NCBI RefSeq assembly: GCF_003751605.1
Contig: NZ_RJVJ01000001.1
Span: 930,001 to 994,000, forward strand
From: Kitasatospora cineracea
GTDB taxonomy: Bacteria > Actinomycetota > Actinomycetes > Streptomycetales > Streptomycetaceae
Length of the DNA stretch: 64,000 bases
Direction: 5' to 3'
Shown: positions 51,514 to 62,804 of the stretch, piece by piece
How the letters are laid out: each line of letters starts with the position of its first letter
How positions within the stretch are numbered: position 1 is the stretch's first letter
The notes under the pieces: model-generated
Databases searched by the model: none
Told to the model about the DNA's origin: nothing
What the model saw: only the letters and a program-made list of their open reading frames with translations
Made by a program: the position numbers and the translations under genes

Positions 51514-52119
51514 TCAGCGGCCGATGATGAGGCTCATCGCCTCATTGCGGGTGGCCGGATCCCGCAGCTGGCCGCGGACGGCGGAGGTGATGGTCTTGGC
51601 GCCGGGCTTGCGGATGCCGCGCATCGACATGCACATGTGCTCGCACTCGAACACCACGATGGCGCCGCGCGGCTCCAGGATCCGCATCAGCGCGTCGGCG
51701 ACCTGGCTGGTCAGGCGCTCCTGCACCTGCGGCCGGCGGGCGTACACGTCGACCAGCCGGGCCAGCTTGGACAGGCCGGTGATCTTGCCGCTGGTGGACG
51801 GGATGTAGCCGACGTGCGCGACGCCGCGGAACGGCACCAGGTGGTGCTCGCAGGTGGAGAACACCTCGATGTCCTTGACCAGCACCATCTCGTCGTGGCC
51901 GAGGTCGAAGGTGGTGGTCAGCACGTCCTCCGGCTGCTGCCACAGCCCGGCGAATATCTCCCGGTAGGCGCGGGCCACCCGGGCCGGCGTCTCCAGCAGG
52001 CCCTCGCGGTCCGGGTCCTCCCCGACGGCGAGCAGCAGCTCGCGGACGGCGTTCTCGGCCCGCTTCTGGTCGAACTCGCGGACGGGGGTCTCACCGTCGA
52101 GCGTCACCGGATCGATCAT
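51514..52119 (-). CDS. folE: GTP cyclohydrolase I
   Basis: 201 residues from the ATG at 52119, preceded by GAGG at five bases. Signatures: [39 protein letters not shown] (zinc Cys/His), [39 protein letters not shown] and the second zinc ligand segment [13 protein letters not shown]. It makes dihydroneopterin triphosphate from GTP, the first step of folate synthesis. It follows ftsH by 124 bp on the same strand and is separated from folP by the LysX-like and esterase genes. Confidence 0.96.
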   Translation of the reverse strand: MIDPVTLDGETPVREFDQKRAENAVRELLLAVGEDPDREGLLETPARVARAYREIFAGLWQQPEDVLTTTFDLGHDEMVLVKDIEVFSTCEHHLVPFRGVAHVGYIPSTSGKITGLSKLARLVDVYARRPQVQERLTSQVADALMRILEPRGAIVVFECEHMCMSMRGIRKPGAKTITSAVRGQLRDPATRNEAMSLIIGR

Positions 52120-52243
52120 GCGTGCCTCGCTGCTCGTCAGTCGGAAAAATCTCGGTAAAGAGGGTCGGTGCAGCACGAATGCCGCGCCTCCAGGGTACAA
52201 ACCCCGGAAACGCGGCATCCATTCCGAACGGTTGTGCGGTCGG

Positions 52244-54286
<2,043 letters not shown>

Positions 54287-54509
54287 CCATGCGGGGCGTC
54301 ACCGCCCCGTCCCTCCTGCCAGTTCAACGGGCGCTGCTCGGCTGTGGGGCCTCGGCGCATCCGATATGTGCTCGTAAGACGAGCGTTTGATTGGACCGTA
54401 CCGCAGCGACCCCCGGTCCCGGCGGGATCGCACCACGGTGCGGGCTATTTTCCTACCCCCGCACAACGGGTGGGAACGGGACACTGTTCCCACCCGTCGC
54501 CCGGACGGT

Positions 54510-55064
54510 TCAGCCGCCGTAGACGTGCGGCGCCAGCGTGCCGATGAACGGCAGGTTGCGCAGCTTCTCGGCGTAGTCCAGGCCGTAGCCGACCACGAAC
54601 TCGTTGGGGATGTCGAAGCCGACGTACTCGACGTCGATCTCCACCTTGGCGGCGTCCGGCTTGCGCAGCAGGGTGCACACCTTGAGCGAGGCCGGGCCGC
54701 GCGAACCCAGGTTGCCGAGCAGCCAGGACAGCGTCAGACCGGAGTCGATGATGTCCTCGACGATCAGCACGTCCTTGCCGGCGATGTCGGTGTCCAGGTC
54801 CTTGAGGATCCGGACCACGCCGGAGGACTTGGTGCCCATCCCGTACGAGGAGACCGCCATCCAGTCCATGGTCACCTGGCTGTGCAGCGTCCGGGCCAGG
54901 TCGGCCATCACCATCACGGCGCCCTTGAGGACGCCGACCAGCAGCAGGTCCTTCCCCGCGTAGTCCTGATCGATCCGTGCGGCCAGCTCCGCCAGCTTGG
55001 CGTCGATCTCGTCCTTGCTGATGAGCACCTTCGCGAGGTCTGCGCCCATGTCGTTCTGGTCCAC
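54510..55064 (-). CDS. hpt: Hypoxanthine phosphoribosyltransferase
   Basis: 184 residues, GTG at 55064. Type I PRTase: [19 protein letters not shown] (PRPP-binding loop I), [16 protein letters not shown] (flexible loop II), and the signature [18 protein letters not shown] with the acidic Asp/Glu pair. [25 protein letters not shown] closes the active site. It salvages hypoxanthine/guanine with PRPP. tilS lies 63 bp upstream on the same strand, the usual tilS-hpt-ftsH order. Confidence 0.96.
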   Translation of the reverse strand: MDQNDMGADLAKVLISKDEIDAKLAELAARIDQDYAGKDLLLVGVLKGAVMVMADLARTLHSQVTMDWMAVSSYGMGTKSSGVVRILKDLDTDIAGKDVLIVEDIIDSGLTLSWLLGNLGSRGPASLKVCTLLRKPDAAKVEIDVEYVGFDIPNEFVVGYGLDYAEKLRNLPFIGTLAPHVYGG

Positions 55065-55127
55065 CGGGGATACGTCCTCAAACGTTCGGGGTCTGGGTTC
55101 GGCGGCGGTAGTACGACTGGTTCGTGC

Positions 55128-56261
55128 TCAGCCGCCCTGCCTCCGAAACACCAGCGTGCCACACCGGCGCACGGCTTCGACGCCCCCGGGTAGGTGCAGC
55201 GGGCCCTGGCCGCGCCAGCCGGTGACCAGCAGGTCCACCGTCTCCAGGTGGCGGGCGAACAGGTCGCCGGCCGGGCAGCCCGCGCGCAGTGCGGCCCGGC
55301 GCAGCACCCGGCGGCGCACGGCGGGGGGCAGTTCGGCGAGCTTGCCCACGTCCAGGGCGCCGTCCGGGGAGCGCAGGTCGCGCTCGGCCAGGGCGGCCCA
55401 CTGGTCGAGGGCGTCGGCGTCGTCGCGGAACAGCCGGGCGGTGCGGGCCAGCGCCTCCACCACGCCGCCGCCCAGGTGCTTCTCCAGCACCGGCAGCACC
55501 TCGTGCCGGACCCGGGAGCGGGTGTAGGCCGGGTCGGCGTTGTGCGGGTCGTCCCAGACCGGGATGGACTGCGCGGCGCAGGCCTGCCGGGTGGCGGCCC
55601 GGTCCAGCTCCAGCAGCGGGCGGCGGTAGCGGCCCTTCTGGGCGGGCATCCCGGCCAGCGAGCGGGCCCCGGAGCCGCGGGCCAGGCCCAGCAGCACGGT
55701 CTCCGCCTGGTCGTCGCGGGTGTGGCCGAGCAGCACGGCGAGCGCGCCGTGGCGCTCGGCGGCCAGGTCGAGCGCGGCGTAGCGGGCGTCCCGGGCGGCG
55801 TTCTCCGGGCCGCCCCCGCGGCCCACCCGGACGGCGACCGCCTCCACCGGGTCCAGGCCGAGTTCGCGCAGCCGGACGGCGACCTGCTCGGCGCGCTCGG
55901 CCGAGCCGTCCTGCAGGCCGTGGTCGACGGTCACCGCGCCGACCCGCAGGCCGAGCTTGGGGGCCTCGAAGGCGGTGGCGGTGGCCAGCGCCATCGAGTC
56001 GGCGCCGCCGGAGACCGCCACCAGCACCAGCGGGGAGCCGGGCGCGGCGGGCGTGCGGGGCAGGCCGGAGGGGTGCCGGCGGGCGTTGCCGATCAGCGTG
56101 CCGGGCACCGTCGCGGTGCCGGCCAGCGCGGGCACCGGCACCGGCGCGGGCGTCCGCGGGCGGTCCTGCCCGCCGGGGACGACACCCGCCTCCGCGGCGA
56201 GTTCGGCAAGGGTACGGCGGACGGCGAGGCGTATCGCCGCGACAGCGGGGTGTGGGCCCAT
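55128..56261 (-). CDS. tilS: tRNA(Ile)-lysidine synthase
   Basis: 377 residues from the ATG at 56261 with GGAG eight bases upstream. PP-loop ATPase motif [13 protein letters not shown], then [44 protein letters not shown] and RPLLELDR, with a C-terminal helical domain. It changes C34 of the CAU anticodon in tRNA-Ile to lysidine so that AUA is read as isoleucine. The first about 75 residues are a Pro/Ala-rich extension before the PP-loop, longer than in E. coli. Essential gene. Confidence 0.94.
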   Translation of the reverse strand: MGPHPAVAAIRLAVRRTLAELAAEAGVVPGGQDRPRTPAPVPVPALAGTATVPGTLIGNARRHPSGLPRTPAAPGSPLVLVAVSGGADSMALATATAFEAPKLGLRVGAVTVDHGLQDGSAERAEQVAVRLRELGLDPVEAVAVRVGRGGGPENAARDARYAALDLAAERHGALAVLLGHTRDDQAETVLLGLARGSGARSLAGMPAQKGRYRRPLLELDRAATRQACAAQSIPVWDDPHNADPAYTRSRVRHEVLPVLEKHLGGGVVEALARTARLFRDDADALDQWAALAERDLRSPDGALDVGKLAELPPAVRRRVLRRAALRAGCPAGDLFARHLETVDLLVTGWRGQGPLHLPGGVEAVRRCGTLVFRRQGG

Positions 56262-56492
56262 GGTTGGCACTCCTTGGCGGAGGGGGGTTCGTCGGCACCG
56301 GTCAGCTCTCGGTCACCAGGCGCTCACAGATGGTCGCAGAATCCGGCCACCGCCCACGCCACCCGCGCCAACGGCGGATCCACCGTCCCACGTACGGGTG
56401 AATGGAGAAACGTTACGGCTGCCTCCAGGTGTACGACTCACCCGGTCGACGGGCCGGTCGGGACCGGACGCGCACCGGTCCGGGAACCGCGC
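56262..56492. other. Intergenic, between tilS start and metalloprotease stop
   Basis: About 230 bp with no ORF that looks coding. It should hold the tilS-hpt promoter. Confidence 0.4.
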
Positions 56493-57650
56493 TCAACCGA
56501 TCACCCGGGCCACCCAGGAGCCCGGGTCGTGGACCTCCTCCTTGGTCGGCAGCGTGTTCGGCGAGGTCCACACCCGGTTGAAGCCGTCCATCCCGACCCG
56601 CTCCACCACGCCGCGGACGAACACCGCGCCGTCCTGGTACTGCCGCAGCTTGGCGTCCATCCCGAGCAGCCGGCGCAGCGCCAGGTCGAGGCGGCCGCTG
56701 CCGCGGTCGCGGCGGCGCTGGAACTTCTCCCGGATCTCCGCCACCGAGGGCACCACCGCCGGTCCCACCCCGTCCATCACCACGTCCGCGTGGCCCTCCA
56801 GCAGCGACATCACCGCCGTCAGCCGGGCCAGGATCTCCCGCTGCGCGGGCGTCTGCACCAGGTCGGTCACGCTGGGCACGCCGCCCTCCCGCCGGGTGCC
56901 GCCCAGGCCCGGGACGGGCAGGCCGCCGAGCGCCTCGCGCAGCCGCTCCAGGAAGGCCGCCGGGTCGACGTCGGTCTGCGCCAGGAAGTCCTGCACCTCG
57001 GACTGGATATGGTCGCGCAGCCAGGGCACCGCGCTGAACTGGGTCCGGTGGGTCTCCTCGTGCAGGCACACCCAGAGCCGGAAGTCGTGCGGGGCGACGT
57101 CGAGTTCGCGCTCCACCTGGACGATGTTCGGCGCCACCAGCAGCAGCCGCCCGGGCGGGACGGGCAGACCGCGCCGCGGCTGGTCGAACAGGCCCTCCGG
57201 GGTGTCCGGGGCGCTCGGCAGCTCGGCCGGGGCGAAGGTCTCGTACTGGCCGAGCACCTTCGCCGACAGGAAGGCCAGCACCACGCCGACCTCCACCCCG
57301 GTGGCCTTCGCGCCGGCCGCGCCGGCCGCCGCGCCGAGCCCGCCGCCCTCCCGGCGGGCCGCCAGCTTCTCGGTCAGCGGCCGCACCACCGTCCGGAAGC
57401 CCGCCACGTTGGCCCGCACCCAGCCCGGCCGGTCCACCACCAGCACCGGGGTGCCCGCCGCCGAGGCCGACCCCATGCCGGTGTACTCGCGCACGTGCCG
57501 CTCGGCCTCCGCGGCGTGCCGGCGCAGCTCGGCGACGGCGGCCCGGGCCTCGTCCCGACCGATCCGCGGCCCCGGCCGGGCGAGCCGCACCGCGGTCGCC
57601 ACCGCGAGGTTCCAGTCGATCATCTCCGCACCGCCGCTCGCGCTCGTCAT
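56493..57650 (-). CDS. Zinc-dependent metalloprotease (DUF2342)
   Basis: 385 residues. The zincin motif HEETHRTQF near residue 200 carries the two zinc His and catalytic Glu, followed by EVQDFLAQTDVDP and LEGHADVVMDGVG, with the downstream acidic ligand. The N-terminal segment IDWNLAVATAVRLARPGP and the final DGFNRVWTSPNTLPTKEEV are typical of the actinobacterial DUF2342 family, once described as F420-biosynthesis-associated. The physiological substrate is unknown. It lies upstream of tilS and downstream of dacB on one strand, the usual actinomycete order. Confidence 0.88.
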   Translation of the reverse strand: MTSASGGAEMIDWNLAVATAVRLARPGPRIGRDEARAAVAELRRHAAEAERHVREYTGMGSASAAGTPVLVVDRPGWVRANVAGFRTVVRPLTEKLAARREGGGLGAAAGAAGAKATGVEVGVVLAFLSAKVLGQYETFAPAELPSAPDTPEGLFDQPRRGLPVPPGRLLLVAPNIVQVERELDVAPHDFRLWVCLHEETHRTQFSAVPWLRDHIQSEVQDFLAQTDVDPAAFLERLREALGGLPVPGLGGTRREGGVPSVTDLVQTPAQREILARLTAVMSLLEGHADVVMDGVGPAVVPSVAEIREKFQRRRDRGSGRLDLALRRLLGMDAKLRQYQDGAVFVRGVVERVGMDGFNRVWTSPNTLPTKEEVHDPGSWVARVIG

Positions 57651-57722
57651 GCCCTCACCGTACGTGCTCGCCCCCGCCCGGGGGAGGGACGCACCAGCCC
57701 GGACCGCGAGGTGACGCGCCGT

Positions 57723-57749
57723 CAGCGGGCTCCGGGGGGAAGCCCGCTG
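57723..57749 (-). terminator. Terminator after dacB
   Basis: Perfect stem CAGCGGGCT / AGCCCGCTG with a 9-nt loop, 18 bp past the dacB stop. Confidence 0.65.
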
Positions 57750-57766
57750 CGGCCGGCCGGGCCGGG

Positions 57767-59305
57767 TCAGCAGCCGCAGGCGGCGATCCGGGCGACGATC
57801 CGGTCCACGGCGGCGCGGGCGGCGGCCGGGTCGGCGTCGGTGCGGGTCATCAGGGCGAAGGCCAGCACCCGGCCGTCGGCGTCGACCACGGTGCCGGCCA
57901 GGGTGTTGACGCCCTGGAGGGTGCCGGTCTTGGCCCGGACGATGCCGGCGGCCTCCCCGGCGCCGGACTTCGCACCGAAACGGTTCACCAGGGTGCCGGA
58001 GAAACCGGCCACCGGGAGGCCGGTGATCACCGGGCGCAGCTCCGGGTGGGCGGGGGCGGCGGCCACCGCGAGCAGCTTCACCAGGGTGATCGGCGGGATC
58101 AGGTTGGCCTTGGCCAGGCCGCTGCCGTCGGTGAGCAGCACGCCGTCCAGCGGCACCCCGAGCCCGGCCAGCTCGTCGGTGACCGCCTTCGCCGCGCCCT
58201 CGAAGCTGGCGGGCTGCTTCGCGGCGACCGCGGCCTGCCGGGCGACCGCCTCGGCCAGCGTGTTGTCGGAGGTGGTGAGCATCCGCTCGACCAGCCGGCC
58301 GATCGTCGGCGACTCCACCCGGGCCAGTTCGGCGGCCTCGGCGGGCGCGGCGGCCGCGGCGGGCTTGCCCCGCACGGTGACGCCCTCGGCCCCGAGGAAG
58401 CCGGCGAAGGAGTCGGCGGCCTGCCCGGCCGGGTCGAACACCCGGGCCGGGGCCTCGTCGGGCGAGCGCGGGTCGATCCGGCCCTCGTCGACCATCAGCG
58501 GGGTGACCGCGGCGATGTTCATCGCGTCGTGGTCACGGTGCAGCAGCGGACCGGTGTACAGCGAGGTGTCGTACGAGAGCTTCACCTCGGTGGTGCCGGC
58601 GGCCTTCAGCGCGGTGGCGGTGCGGTGGGCCAGGTCGGCCATCGAGGCGGGGGCGCTGTCCTGGTCGGCCGGCAGGCCGCCGATCCGGACCTGGTCGGCG
58701 GGCAGCGCGGTCAGGGTGGGGTCGCCGCCGCCGACCAGGGTGATCTCGCCGGGGGCGGCGCGGACCACGGTGGTGGCGATCCGGTGCCCGGCGGGCAGCA
58801 GGGCGAGCGCGGCGACCGCGGTGGCGAGCTTGGTGGTGGAGGCGGGGGTGGCCGGGGTGCTCTCCTGGGCGCCGAACAGGAACTCGCCGGTGGCGGCGTC
58901 GGCGACCGCGAAGTTCAGGGTGCCCAGCGCCTTGTCCTGGACGGTGCCGCCGAGCGCGGTGCGCAGCCCGTCGTCGGTCGGCGCCTTGCTGTCGGCGGCG
59001 TCGCCCTCGGCCAGCACCGGGCCCTTGAGCGGGACGGCCCGGTGCCGGTCGTCGCGGCGCTGCTCGCCGCCGCCCCGGCCGTCGCTCCTGCCGCCGTCCT
59101 TGTCGTCCCCGCGGCCGTCGCCCTGCCGGTCGCCGCCCCGGTCGCCGTCCTGACTGCCCTCGTCGGCGTGCCGGCCGTGCCCGGCGCTCGGCGTGGGCTG
59201 GGCGAGGGCCGGGTCCGCGGTGAGCGCCCCGGCCGCCAGCACCACCCCCAGCGCGGCCGCGAGGGCGGCTCTGCGCCCGCGTCCCACCCCTGTCCCTGAT
59301 CTCAC
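57767..59305 (-). CDS. dacB: D-alanyl-D-alanine carboxypeptidase/endopeptidase (PBP4 type)
   Basis: 512 residues from the GTG at 59305 with AAAGGGG seven bases before. Sec signal peptide (RRAALAAALGVVLAAGALTADPALA), then about 50 residues of Asp/Gly/Arg low-complexity linker. Class C penicillin-binding domain follows: PASTTKLATAV (SxxK), MLTTSDNTLAEAV (SxN) and VRAKTGTLQGV (KTG), with the large family insertion between SxxK and SxN. It trims or cuts peptidoglycan cross-links outside the membrane. It is divergent from ppa, as usual in streptomycetes. Confidence 0.95.
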   Translation of the reverse strand: MRSGTGVGRGRRAALAAALGVVLAAGALTADPALAQPTPSAGHGRHADEGSQDGDRGGDRQGDGRGDDKDGGRSDGRGGGEQRRDDRHRAVPLKGPVLAEGDAADSKAPTDDGLRTALGGTVQDKALGTLNFAVADAATGEFLFGAQESTPATPASTTKLATAVAALALLPAGHRIATTVVRAAPGEITLVGGGDPTLTALPADQVRIGGLPADQDSAPASMADLAHRTATALKAAGTTEVKLSYDTSLYTGPLLHRDHDAMNIAAVTPLMVDEGRIDPRSPDEAPARVFDPAGQAADSFAGFLGAEGVTVRGKPAAAAAPAEAAELARVESPTIGRLVERMLTTSDNTLAEAVARQAAVAAKQPASFEGAAKAVTDELAGLGVPLDGVLLTDGSGLAKANLIPPITLVKLLAVAAAPAHPELRPVITGLPVAGFSGTLVNRFGAKSGAGEAAGIVRAKTGTLQGVNTLAGTVVDADGRVLAFALMTRTDADPAAARAAVDRIVARIAACGC

Positions 59306-59382
59306 CGACCGGCCCCTTTCCTGAGCACACCCCGCCGTAGGAGACACTTGGATTCTGTCAGTACCGACCGTTGGAGGAACCG

Positions 59383-59874
59383 TTGGAGTTCGACGTCCTG
59401 ATCGAGATCCCGAAGGGCTCGCGCAACAAGTACGAGGTCGACCATGAGACCGGTCGGCTCCGTCTGGACCGCATGCTCTTCACCTCGACCCGCTACCCGG
59501 CCGACTACGGCTACGTCGAAGGCACCCTCGCGGACGACGGCGACCCGCTGGACGCGCTGGTCATCCTGGAGGAGCCGACCTTCCCGGGCTGCCTGATCAA
59601 GTGCCGCGCCATCGGGATGTTCCACATGACCGACGAGGCCGGCGGCGACGACAAGCTGCTGTGCGTCCCGGCGACCGACCCGCGCTGGTCGCACCTGCAG
59701 GACCTGCAGGACGTGTCGGAGTTCGACCGCCTGGAGATCCAGCACTTCTTCGAGGTCTACAAGGACCTGGAGCCCGGCAAGTCCGTCCAGGGCGCCGACT
59801 GGGTCGGCCGCGCCGAGGCCGAGGCCGAGATCACGGCCTCGATCAAGCGCCTGGAGGAGCAGGGCGGCCACTGA
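59383..59874 (+). CDS. ppa: Inorganic pyrophosphatase (soluble, family I)
   Basis: 163 residues from the TTG at 59383, chosen because GGAGGAACC directly precedes it; the TTG twelve bases earlier lies in that ribosome-binding site. Signatures: [51 protein letters not shown] (metal Asp triad), [15 protein letters not shown] and [17 protein letters not shown]. It splits pyrophosphate to drive biosynthesis. A bidirectional terminator follows. Confidence 0.97.
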   Translation: MEFDVLIEIPKGSRNKYEVDHETGRLRLDRMLFTSTRYPADYGYVEGTLADDGDPLDALVILEEPTFPGCLIKCRAIGMFHMTDEAGGDDKLLCVPATDPRWSHLQDLQDVSEFDRLEIQHFFEVYKDLEPGKSVQGADWVGRAEAEAEITASIKRLEEQGGH

Positions 59875-59910
59875 GCCGTGACACCCCCAGGGGTGGCCCG
59901 CACCGCGCGT

Positions 59911-59950
59911 GCAGGGGCGGGAGTCCGGAGTCCCGGGCTCCCGCCCCTGC
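59911..59950. terminator. Bidirectional terminator between ppa and dodecin
   Basis: Perfect 13-bp stem GCAGGGGCGGGAG / CTCCCGCCCCTGC with a 14-nt loop, between convergent genes. Confidence 0.85.
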
Positions 59951-59986
59951 TGCTTGCGCCCTGCTGCTCGTCCTCGCGGCGGCGGT

Positions 59987-60208
59987 TCAGGCGCCGTCGT
60001 TGTCGTCGAGCCGGAAGCCGACCTTGAGGCCGACCTGGTAGTGCTCGACCTCGCCGTCCTTGAGGTGGCCGCGGACCTGGACCACCTCGAACCAGTCCAG
60101 GTTGCGCAGCGTCCGGTTCGCCCGGGCCAGGCCGTTGCGGATGGCGGCGTCCACGCCCTCGTGCGAGGAGCCGACGATCTCGGTGACCCGGTAGGTGTGG
60201 TCGGTCAT
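59987..60208 (-). CDS. Dodecin family flavin-binding protein
   Basis: 73 residues from the ATG at 60208 with GGGAGA seven bases upstream. Whole protein matches dodecin: TYRVTEIVGSSHEGVDAAI, NGLARANRTLRNLDWFEVVQVRG (conserved Trp that stacks on the flavin) and YQVGLKVGFRLD. Dodecins form hollow dodecamers that store riboflavin, FMN or CoA. It stands alone. Confidence 0.93.
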   Translation of the reverse strand: MTDHTYRVTEIVGSSHEGVDAAIRNGLARANRTLRNLDWFEVVQVRGHLKDGEVEHYQVGLKVGFRLDDNDGA

Positions 60209-60318
60209 GGCGGTCTCTCCCTGTGCGGCGACGGGTGGCTCCCCCCGCCGTCCACCGTGCACCGAAGCGCCGCCCCGGGCATCCCGGCGTCCGCCGACGG
60301 GGCGCCCGGGGCGCGGGC

Positions 60319-61269
60319 TCAGAACGCCGCGCGGACCTCGCCGACCACGTTCCCGCCGCCGTGCAGCGGGGCGGCGGCGATCCGCTCCAGCACCGGGTCC
60401 TGGACGCCCAGGCGGCGCAGTGCGGCGGCCAGCACCGGGCCGCGGGCGCGCTCCGCGCCGTCCTCGATCTTGAAGGCGAGCGCCCGGCCGTCGGCCAGCG
60501 CCACCACCTGGACGGCCTCGGCGCCCATCTTGGACAGCGCGCCGGGCACCGCCCGCATCAGCCAGGTGTCGGCCCGGCGGGTGCCGGCCACGTACTCGGG
60601 GTGGGCGCGCATCGCGTCGGCGACCCGGCGCTGCTCGGTGCCGGGGCCGGCCAGCAGCAGGGCGCGGTAGCCGCGGGCCAGGCCGGTCAGCGAGACGGCC
60701 AGCAGCGGGGCGCCGCAGCCGTCGGTGCCCAGGTGGGCGGCGCGCTCGCCGGTGGCCTCCTCCAGGGCGGTGCGGGCCAGCCGCTGGATCGGGTGGGCCG
60801 GGTCGAGGTAGCCCTCCAGGTCCCAGCCGTTGGCGGCGGAGGCGGCCAGCCAGGCGGCGTGCTTGCCGGAGCAGTCCATCAGGATCGGGGCGCGCTCCCC
60901 GCCGGAGCGCAGCAGTTCCTCCGCCTCGACCTGGTCCAGCGGCAGGTCGGCGGGCAGCCGCAGGGCGGCCTCGGTGAGGCCGGCGTCGGCCAGCACCCGG
61001 CGCACGGCGGCGCGGTGGAAGGGTTCGGCGGAGTGGCTGGAGGCGGCCAGCGCGAGCTGTTCGCCGTGCAGGTCGAGGCCGGCCCGCAGGGTGGCCACCG
61101 CCTGGAAGGGCTTGGCGGTGGAGCGCGGGTAGACCGGCAGTTCGGGGGTGCCGAGCGCGTACTCGACGGCGCCGTCGGCGTCGAGCAGGACCAGCGAACC
61201 GCGGTGGCGGCCCTCGGTGAAACCGGAGCGTATGACCTCGGCGAGGGCGGGCAGGGCGGACTGCGACAC
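60319..61269 (-). CDS. Asparaginase (Rhizobium-type, PF06089)
   Basis: 316 residues from the GTG at 61269 with GGAG eight bases upstream. Family marks: LAEVIRSGFTEGRHRGSLV, VYPRSTAKPFQAVA (nucleophile Ser/Lys region), ALAASSHSAEPFHRAAV, ILMDCSGKHAAWL (Cys and Lys site), TDGCGAPLLAVSL and the C-terminal VVGEVRAAF. These asparaginases are unrelated to the E. coli types and hydrolyse asparagine to aspartate. It lies downstream of rsiG with 61 bp between. Confidence 0.9.
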   Translation of the reverse strand: MSQSALPALAEVIRSGFTEGRHRGSLVLLDADGAVEYALGTPELPVYPRSTAKPFQAVATLRAGLDLHGEQLALAASSHSAEPFHRAAVRRVLADAGLTEAALRLPADLPLDQVEAEELLRSGGERAPILMDCSGKHAAWLAASAANGWDLEGYLDPAHPIQRLARTALEEATGERAAHLGTDGCGAPLLAVSLTGLARGYRALLLAGPGTEQRRVADAMRAHPEYVAGTRRADTWLMRAVPGALSKMGAEAVQVVALADGRALAFKIEDGAERARGPVLAAALRRLGVQDPVLERIAAAPLHGGGNVVGEVRAAF

Positions 61270-61330
61270 GGGTGGGTCTCCAGGGGCGGTGCGGTGAGGG
61301 TGAGGGTGGCCCCGGCCGCGGTCGCCCCGC

Positions 61331-61849
61331 TCAGCGTTCGCTGAGCAGGTCGTCGACCCGGGCCTCCCCCTCACGGTACCTGCGGGTGATCTCCGCCCCG
61401 CAGTCGTCCGCGGTGCGCTGCAGCGCGTGCCGGCGGCCGGAGACCTCGCGCTGGTGCACGTCGAGCCGCTCGACGGCGGCCAGCAGGTCGGCGGTGGCGT
61501 GCGCGGACAGGTCGGCCAGCTGGACGTCGCCCATCAGGGCGTCCGCCTCCCGCCGGTAGCGCTCGCCGCGCGGCGGGCCGAGGGTGACGTGCCGGGCCGG
61601 GCGGCGGGTGGCGGACGGGGCGTCGGCGAGGATCGCCGGCAGCCGGTCCAGCAGCGCGCACTGGGCCTCGCCGGCGGCGGTCAGCGGGACCTCCCGGCGC
61701 TGGAGCTCGGCCCGCAGGATGTCCATCCGGCCGTGCAGCAGGCGGCGCAGGTAGGACAGGTCGGCCTCCTGCTCCAACGCGTCCCGGCGGAGCACCCGCA
61801 GTTCCTCCAGGGCCAGGCCGGCCAGCCCGTCGACCGCGCTCACGTCCAT
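61331..61849 (-). CDS. rsiG: RsiG-like c-di-GMP-responsive anti-sigma factor
   Basis: 172 residues from the ATG at 61849, after AGGTGG. All-helical protein annotated in streptomycetes as aerial mycelium formation protein, identified as RsiG, which holds sigma-WhiG inactive when bound to c-di-GMP. The signature ExxxSxxRxxxQxxxD appears twice, each with one change: E28-S32-R35-H39-D43 (H for Q) and Q133-S137-R140-Q144-D148 (Q for E). Helices flank a central linker (APSATRRPARHV). cdgB, a likely source of c-di-GMP, is 20 kb away. Confidence 0.82.
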   Translation of the reverse strand: MDVSAVDGLAGLALEELRVLRRDALEQEADLSYLRRLLHGRMDILRAELQRREVPLTAAGEAQCALLDRLPAILADAPSATRRPARHVTLGPPRGERYRREADALMGDVQLADLSAHATADLLAAVERLDVHQREVSGRRHALQRTADDCGAEITRRYREGEARVDDLLSER

Positions 61850-62196
61850 CAATCCGACCACCTGCCGTAGTACCAGTGCCCGCCGGTAGCACGGGCCGCC
61901 CGTCCTCCAGGGTTCCCCCCGGCGGGCGCTGCCACTCGTGCGGGTGACGCGGTTCGCCGGGACGGCGGACGCCACCGCGGGGCCCGGGTGGCCCCGGGCC
62001 GTCGGACAGCGTGCCACCCCGGGCCCCGGCGCCGCACGCCCGAGTACCCGAACGGCCCCCTGGCGAACACCCCTGGCTAGTACGAAGAATCCGCGCCACC
62101 GGCTCACCTGCACGAATCGGGGCGCACCACGCGCGACCCCGGCGTGCAACCGGAGGCCGCGCGCCCCCGGTGAGCCCGGACGGGCACAATGACGGC
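61850..62196. other. Gene-free divergent region between rsiG and dtd
   Basis: About 350 bp without a convincing ORF. It must contain the rsiG and dtd promoters. A slightly AT-richer CTAGTACGAAGAATCCG near 62076 is the only clear compositional change. Confidence 0.45.
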
Positions 62197-62628
62197 ATGC
62201 GAGCAGTGGTGCAGCGGGTCGCCGGGGCGGCCGTGACGGTGGACGGCGAGACGGTCGGCGCGATCGAGGGGCCGGGCCTGTGCGTCCTGGTCGGCGTCAC
62301 CCACGAGGACACCCCCGCCCAGGCCGCCCAGTTGGCCCGCAAGCTCTGGACACTGCGGCTGTTCCCGGGCAGCCCCGAGCAGTCCTGCTCGGAGCTCGGC
62401 GCCCCGCTGCTGGTGATCAGCCAGTTCACCCTCTACGGGGACGCCCGCAAGGGCCGCCGCCCCACCTGGAACGCGGCCGCGCCCGGCCCGGTCGCCGAGC
62501 CGCTGGTGGACGCCGTGGTGGCCGAACTGCGCACGCTGGGCGCCAAGGTGGAGACCGGGCGGTTCGGCGCCGACATGCAGGTGTCGCTGGTGAACGACGG
62601 GCCGTTCACCGTGCTGCTGGAGGTCTGA
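62197..62628 (+). CDS. dtd: D-aminoacyl-tRNA deacylase
   Basis: 143 residues, ATG at 62197. DTD fold: [21 protein letters not shown] start, [23 protein letters not shown], the catalytic [15 protein letters not shown] motif and the cross-subunit [11 protein letters not shown] (NxGP motif). It removes D-amino acids and glycine mischarged on tRNA. Its end abuts a 19-bp tandem repeat array. Confidence 0.95.
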   Translation: MRAVVQRVAGAAVTVDGETVGAIEGPGLCVLVGVTHEDTPAQAAQLARKLWTLRLFPGSPEQSCSELGAPLLVISQFTLYGDARKGRRPTWNAAAPGPVAEPLVDAVVAELRTLGAKVETGRFGADMQVSLVNDGPFTVLLEV

Positions 62629-62798
62629 GGCCCGCACGGGCGCGAGGGGGCCTCACGGCCACGAGGGGGTCTCGCGGGCGAGAGAGGGCCTCACGGACGC
62701 GAAAAGGCCTCACGGACGCGAAAGGCCATCATGATCATGATAGGCCGTCATGGAAGTGAGACCCTCTCACTGGAGCGAGAAGGCCTCACGAGGGCGCC
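62629..62798. repeat. Nine-unit 19-bp degenerate repeat with a dyad in each unit
   Basis: Units begin at 62629, 62649, 62668, 62687, 62706, 62724, 62743, 62762 and 62782, period 18-20 bp. The clearest copies read GGCCTCACGGACGCGAAA (62687 and 62706). Others differ but stay palindromic: TCTCGCGGGCGAGA at 62670 and ATCATGATCATGAT at 62728. It fills the gap between the convergent dtd and ygfZ. Confidence 0.8.
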
Positions 62799-62804
62799 AC
62801 CCCG

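Noticed and set aside
62629..62798. CRISPR array
   Set aside because: The 19-bp units are contiguous and degenerate, with no unique spacers, and no cas genes are in the window.
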